A DNA stretch of 33,681 bases, from the NCBI GenBank assembly GCA_022600175.1, contig JAHZKW010000113.1, forward strand, positions 1 through 33,681, in the 5' to 3' direction. The notes below the pieces were generated by a model. The model made no database searches and was not told the DNA's origin. It saw only the letters and a program-made list of their open reading frames with translations. This document shows, piece by piece, positions 32,510-33,681 of this stretch. Position 1 is the stretch's first letter. Each line of letters begins with the position of its first letter. Source of the stretch: Campylobacterota bacterium. Its GTDB lineage: Bacteria; Campylobacterota; Campylobacteria; Campylobacterales; QNZT01. The translations under genes and the position numbers were made by a program.

Positions 32510-33169
32510 ATGAACGTATTGCTTATGGAAGATGATATGGTTCTCTCCGAGATTATTACTGAGTATCTCGAGACTTTAGGGTATCAAGTGCATGTTACTT
32601 ATAATGGTATAGAAGCTGAAGATCTTGTTTATACCTCTAAGTTTGATCTACTGCTTTTAGATGTCAATGTACCACACTTAGATGGTTTTTCATTTTTAAA
32701 AAGTTTTCGAGGGACAGGAGCTCAAACGCCTGCTATCTTTATCACTTCACTTCATGACTCTCGTGATGTATTGGAAGGGTTTGAGGTGGGTTGTGATGAT
32801 TATCTTAAAAAGCCATTTGATCTTTTAGAACTCAAAGCAAGAATAGAGAATATCAAACGTCATTTTCATATCGATGAAAAGGTGATATTTGAAATTTCAG
32901 ATACGCTCTCTTATGATAGTGGTATTCAGACATTGTTTGTTGATACAATAGCACATAAACTTCCTAAAAAAGAGGCAGAGATACTGGAGTATTTACTACA
33001 CCATAAAACAGATACAGTGAAAACGGAGGATCTCATCGCTAATCTATGGAGTTATGAGGATGCACCCACGATGGCAACAATTAGAACCTACATCAAAAAT
33101 TTGAGAAAACTATTAGGTGAGGAGAAAATTATGACAATTAAAGGAGTAGGTTATCGATTTAACGACTGA
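32510..33169 (+). CDS. OmpR/PhoB-family response regulator
   Basis: 219 residues from ATG 32510, where AAAGGA (32498-32503) gives a six-base spacing; upstream ATGs at 32483 and 32507 are in frame but less well placed. Receiver domain with acidic pair in LLMEDDM, phosphoacceptor D51 (LLLLDVNVPHLDG) and K101 (DDYLKKPFD). C-terminal winged helix with MATIRTYIKNLRKLLG and MTIKGVGYRFND. The gene overlaps the following sensor kinase gene, its likely partner. The signal sensed is unknown. Confidence 0.95.
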   Translation: MNVLLMEDDMVLSEIITEYLETLGYQVHVTYNGIEAEDLVYTSKFDLLLLDVNVPHLDGFSFLKSFRGTGAQTPAIFITSLHDSRDVLEGFEVGCDDYLKKPFDLLELKARIENIKRHFHIDEKVIFEISDTLSYDSGIQTLFVDTIAHKLPKKEAEILEYLLHHKTDTVKTEDLIANLWSYEDAPTMATIRTYIKNLRKLLGEEKIMTIKGVGYRFND

Positions 33170-33681
33170 AGAGAGAAAGACGTTTTTTCGTTTTCTATCA
33201 CTCTATCTTGGGTCACTTTTTGTACTGTTTGCAGTGATTGCATATCTTTTTTATATTGTGGAGTATCGTTTTTATTATGATAAAGCAAAGTATGAGATGC
33301 AGATGTATGCCTCTTCCCTCTCAGCCAAGATTATTCATGCACATATGGCAGATATGTCATTTTCTTTAGCCAAAGCAACAGCACATAAATCATTTGAGAT
33401 AGGTTTTTATGACGTATCCAAAAAACCACTTGTGACAAAGATCACCAAAGAGATAGACTTTTCACACGTACTTTATGAACAAAAGAACCATCTTATCCTT
33501 GTCGATAAGAGTGCTTTTGGACATCTTGATGTTACGTATACCGTGATAGAAGAGCAACACTTTTTTGAGACGATCACAAAGATAAAAAAACAGATTTTGA
33601 TTGTGCTTTTGGTGCTCTATCTTTTAATTACTATCATTGGATACTATTTAGCAAAACTTTTTATAAAGCCGATACAGATGA
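33153..33681 (+). CDS. Sensor histidine kinase, N-terminal part (runs off window)
   Basis: The frame is open from 33150 to the window end. It reads LTTEERKTFFRFLSLYLGSL, a membrane span, a periplasmic domain of about 110 residues (RFYYDKAKYEMQMYASSLSA, FEIGFYDVSKKPL), a second span (ILIVLLVLYLLITIIGYYLA) and LFIKPIQM, the start of a HAMP-like or kinase part. No ATG, GTG or TTG precedes the first span in this frame. AAGGAG (33141-33146) stands six bases before ATC 33153, which is the best-placed start and overlaps the regulator gene by 17 bases. The kinase core lies beyond the window. Confidence 0.82.
   Translation, partial: MDLTTEERKTFFRFLSLYLGSLFVLFAVIAYLFYIVEYRFYYDKAKYEMQMYASSLSAKIIHAHMADMSFSLAKATAHKSFEIGFYDVSKKPLVTKITKEIDFSHVLYEQKNHLILVDKSAFGHLDVTYTVIEEQHFFETITKIKKQILIVLLVLYLLITIIGYYLAKLFIKPIQM

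Overview
The window looks like chromosomal DNA of a free-living Campylobacterota (epsilonproteobacterial) species of the Sulfurimonas/Sulfurovum type. The basis is its AT-rich, densely packed genes, the order tig-clpP-(degenerate GGDEF)-def, a HugZ-family protein, a DUF5718-like protein, FMN-type glutamate synthase, Lcl/DUF1566 lipoproteins and an OmpR-type two-component pair. The genus is inference; no rRNA is present.

Layout. 1-0.35 kb: end of a truncated IS200/REP-type transposase followed by small hairpins. 0.34-1.6 kb: a MOSC-domain gene behind a perfect 25-bp palindrome, then five tRNA genes on the minus strand (Pro, His, Arg-TCG, Arg-TCT, Leu in transcription order) with a clear sigma70 promoter and a terminator-like hairpin before the last tRNA. 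1.6-6.7 kb: thiG, a HugZ-family gene with a possible Fur site, the overlapping nnr-purN pair, an unannotated 39-residue ORF with its own promoter and ribosome binding site, and comM. 6.9-9.5 kb: an S8 (subtilisin-like) protease whose signal/propeptide end is out of frame, overlapping an Lcl-domain lipoprotein. 9.5-14.5 kb: housekeeping genes def, degenerate GGDEF, clpP and tig (minus), then a lipoprotein and nfo (plus). 14.6-20.5 kb: a minus-strand run of lipoproteins, small membrane proteins, an FMN glutamate synthase-like protein and a FetB-like permease.

The most interesting region is 20.6-31.6 kb. On the minus strand are a FecR-domain protein, a 1387-residue surface-type lipoprotein (four Lcl domains around six Ig-like repeats and seven FG-GAP/VCBS repeats) and a TPR/beta-barrel protein resembling Slam-type lipoprotein exporters. 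Divergent from them are a CHASE2 adenylate cyclase and, overlapping its stop codon, a fusion of a class II cAMP-phosphodiesterase-like metallo-beta-lactamase domain, a GAF domain and an HD-GYP domain with an extra ~105 residues. My reading, which is inference, is that this is one locus joining an exported surface lipoprotein to a cAMP/c-di-GMP signalling module.

The right end holds a DUF5718-like gene and an OmpR-type response regulator with the start of its sensor kinase, which runs off the window. Two genes (the fetB-like gene and the kinase) lack a well-placed canonical start but have GGAG six bases before an in-frame ATC.
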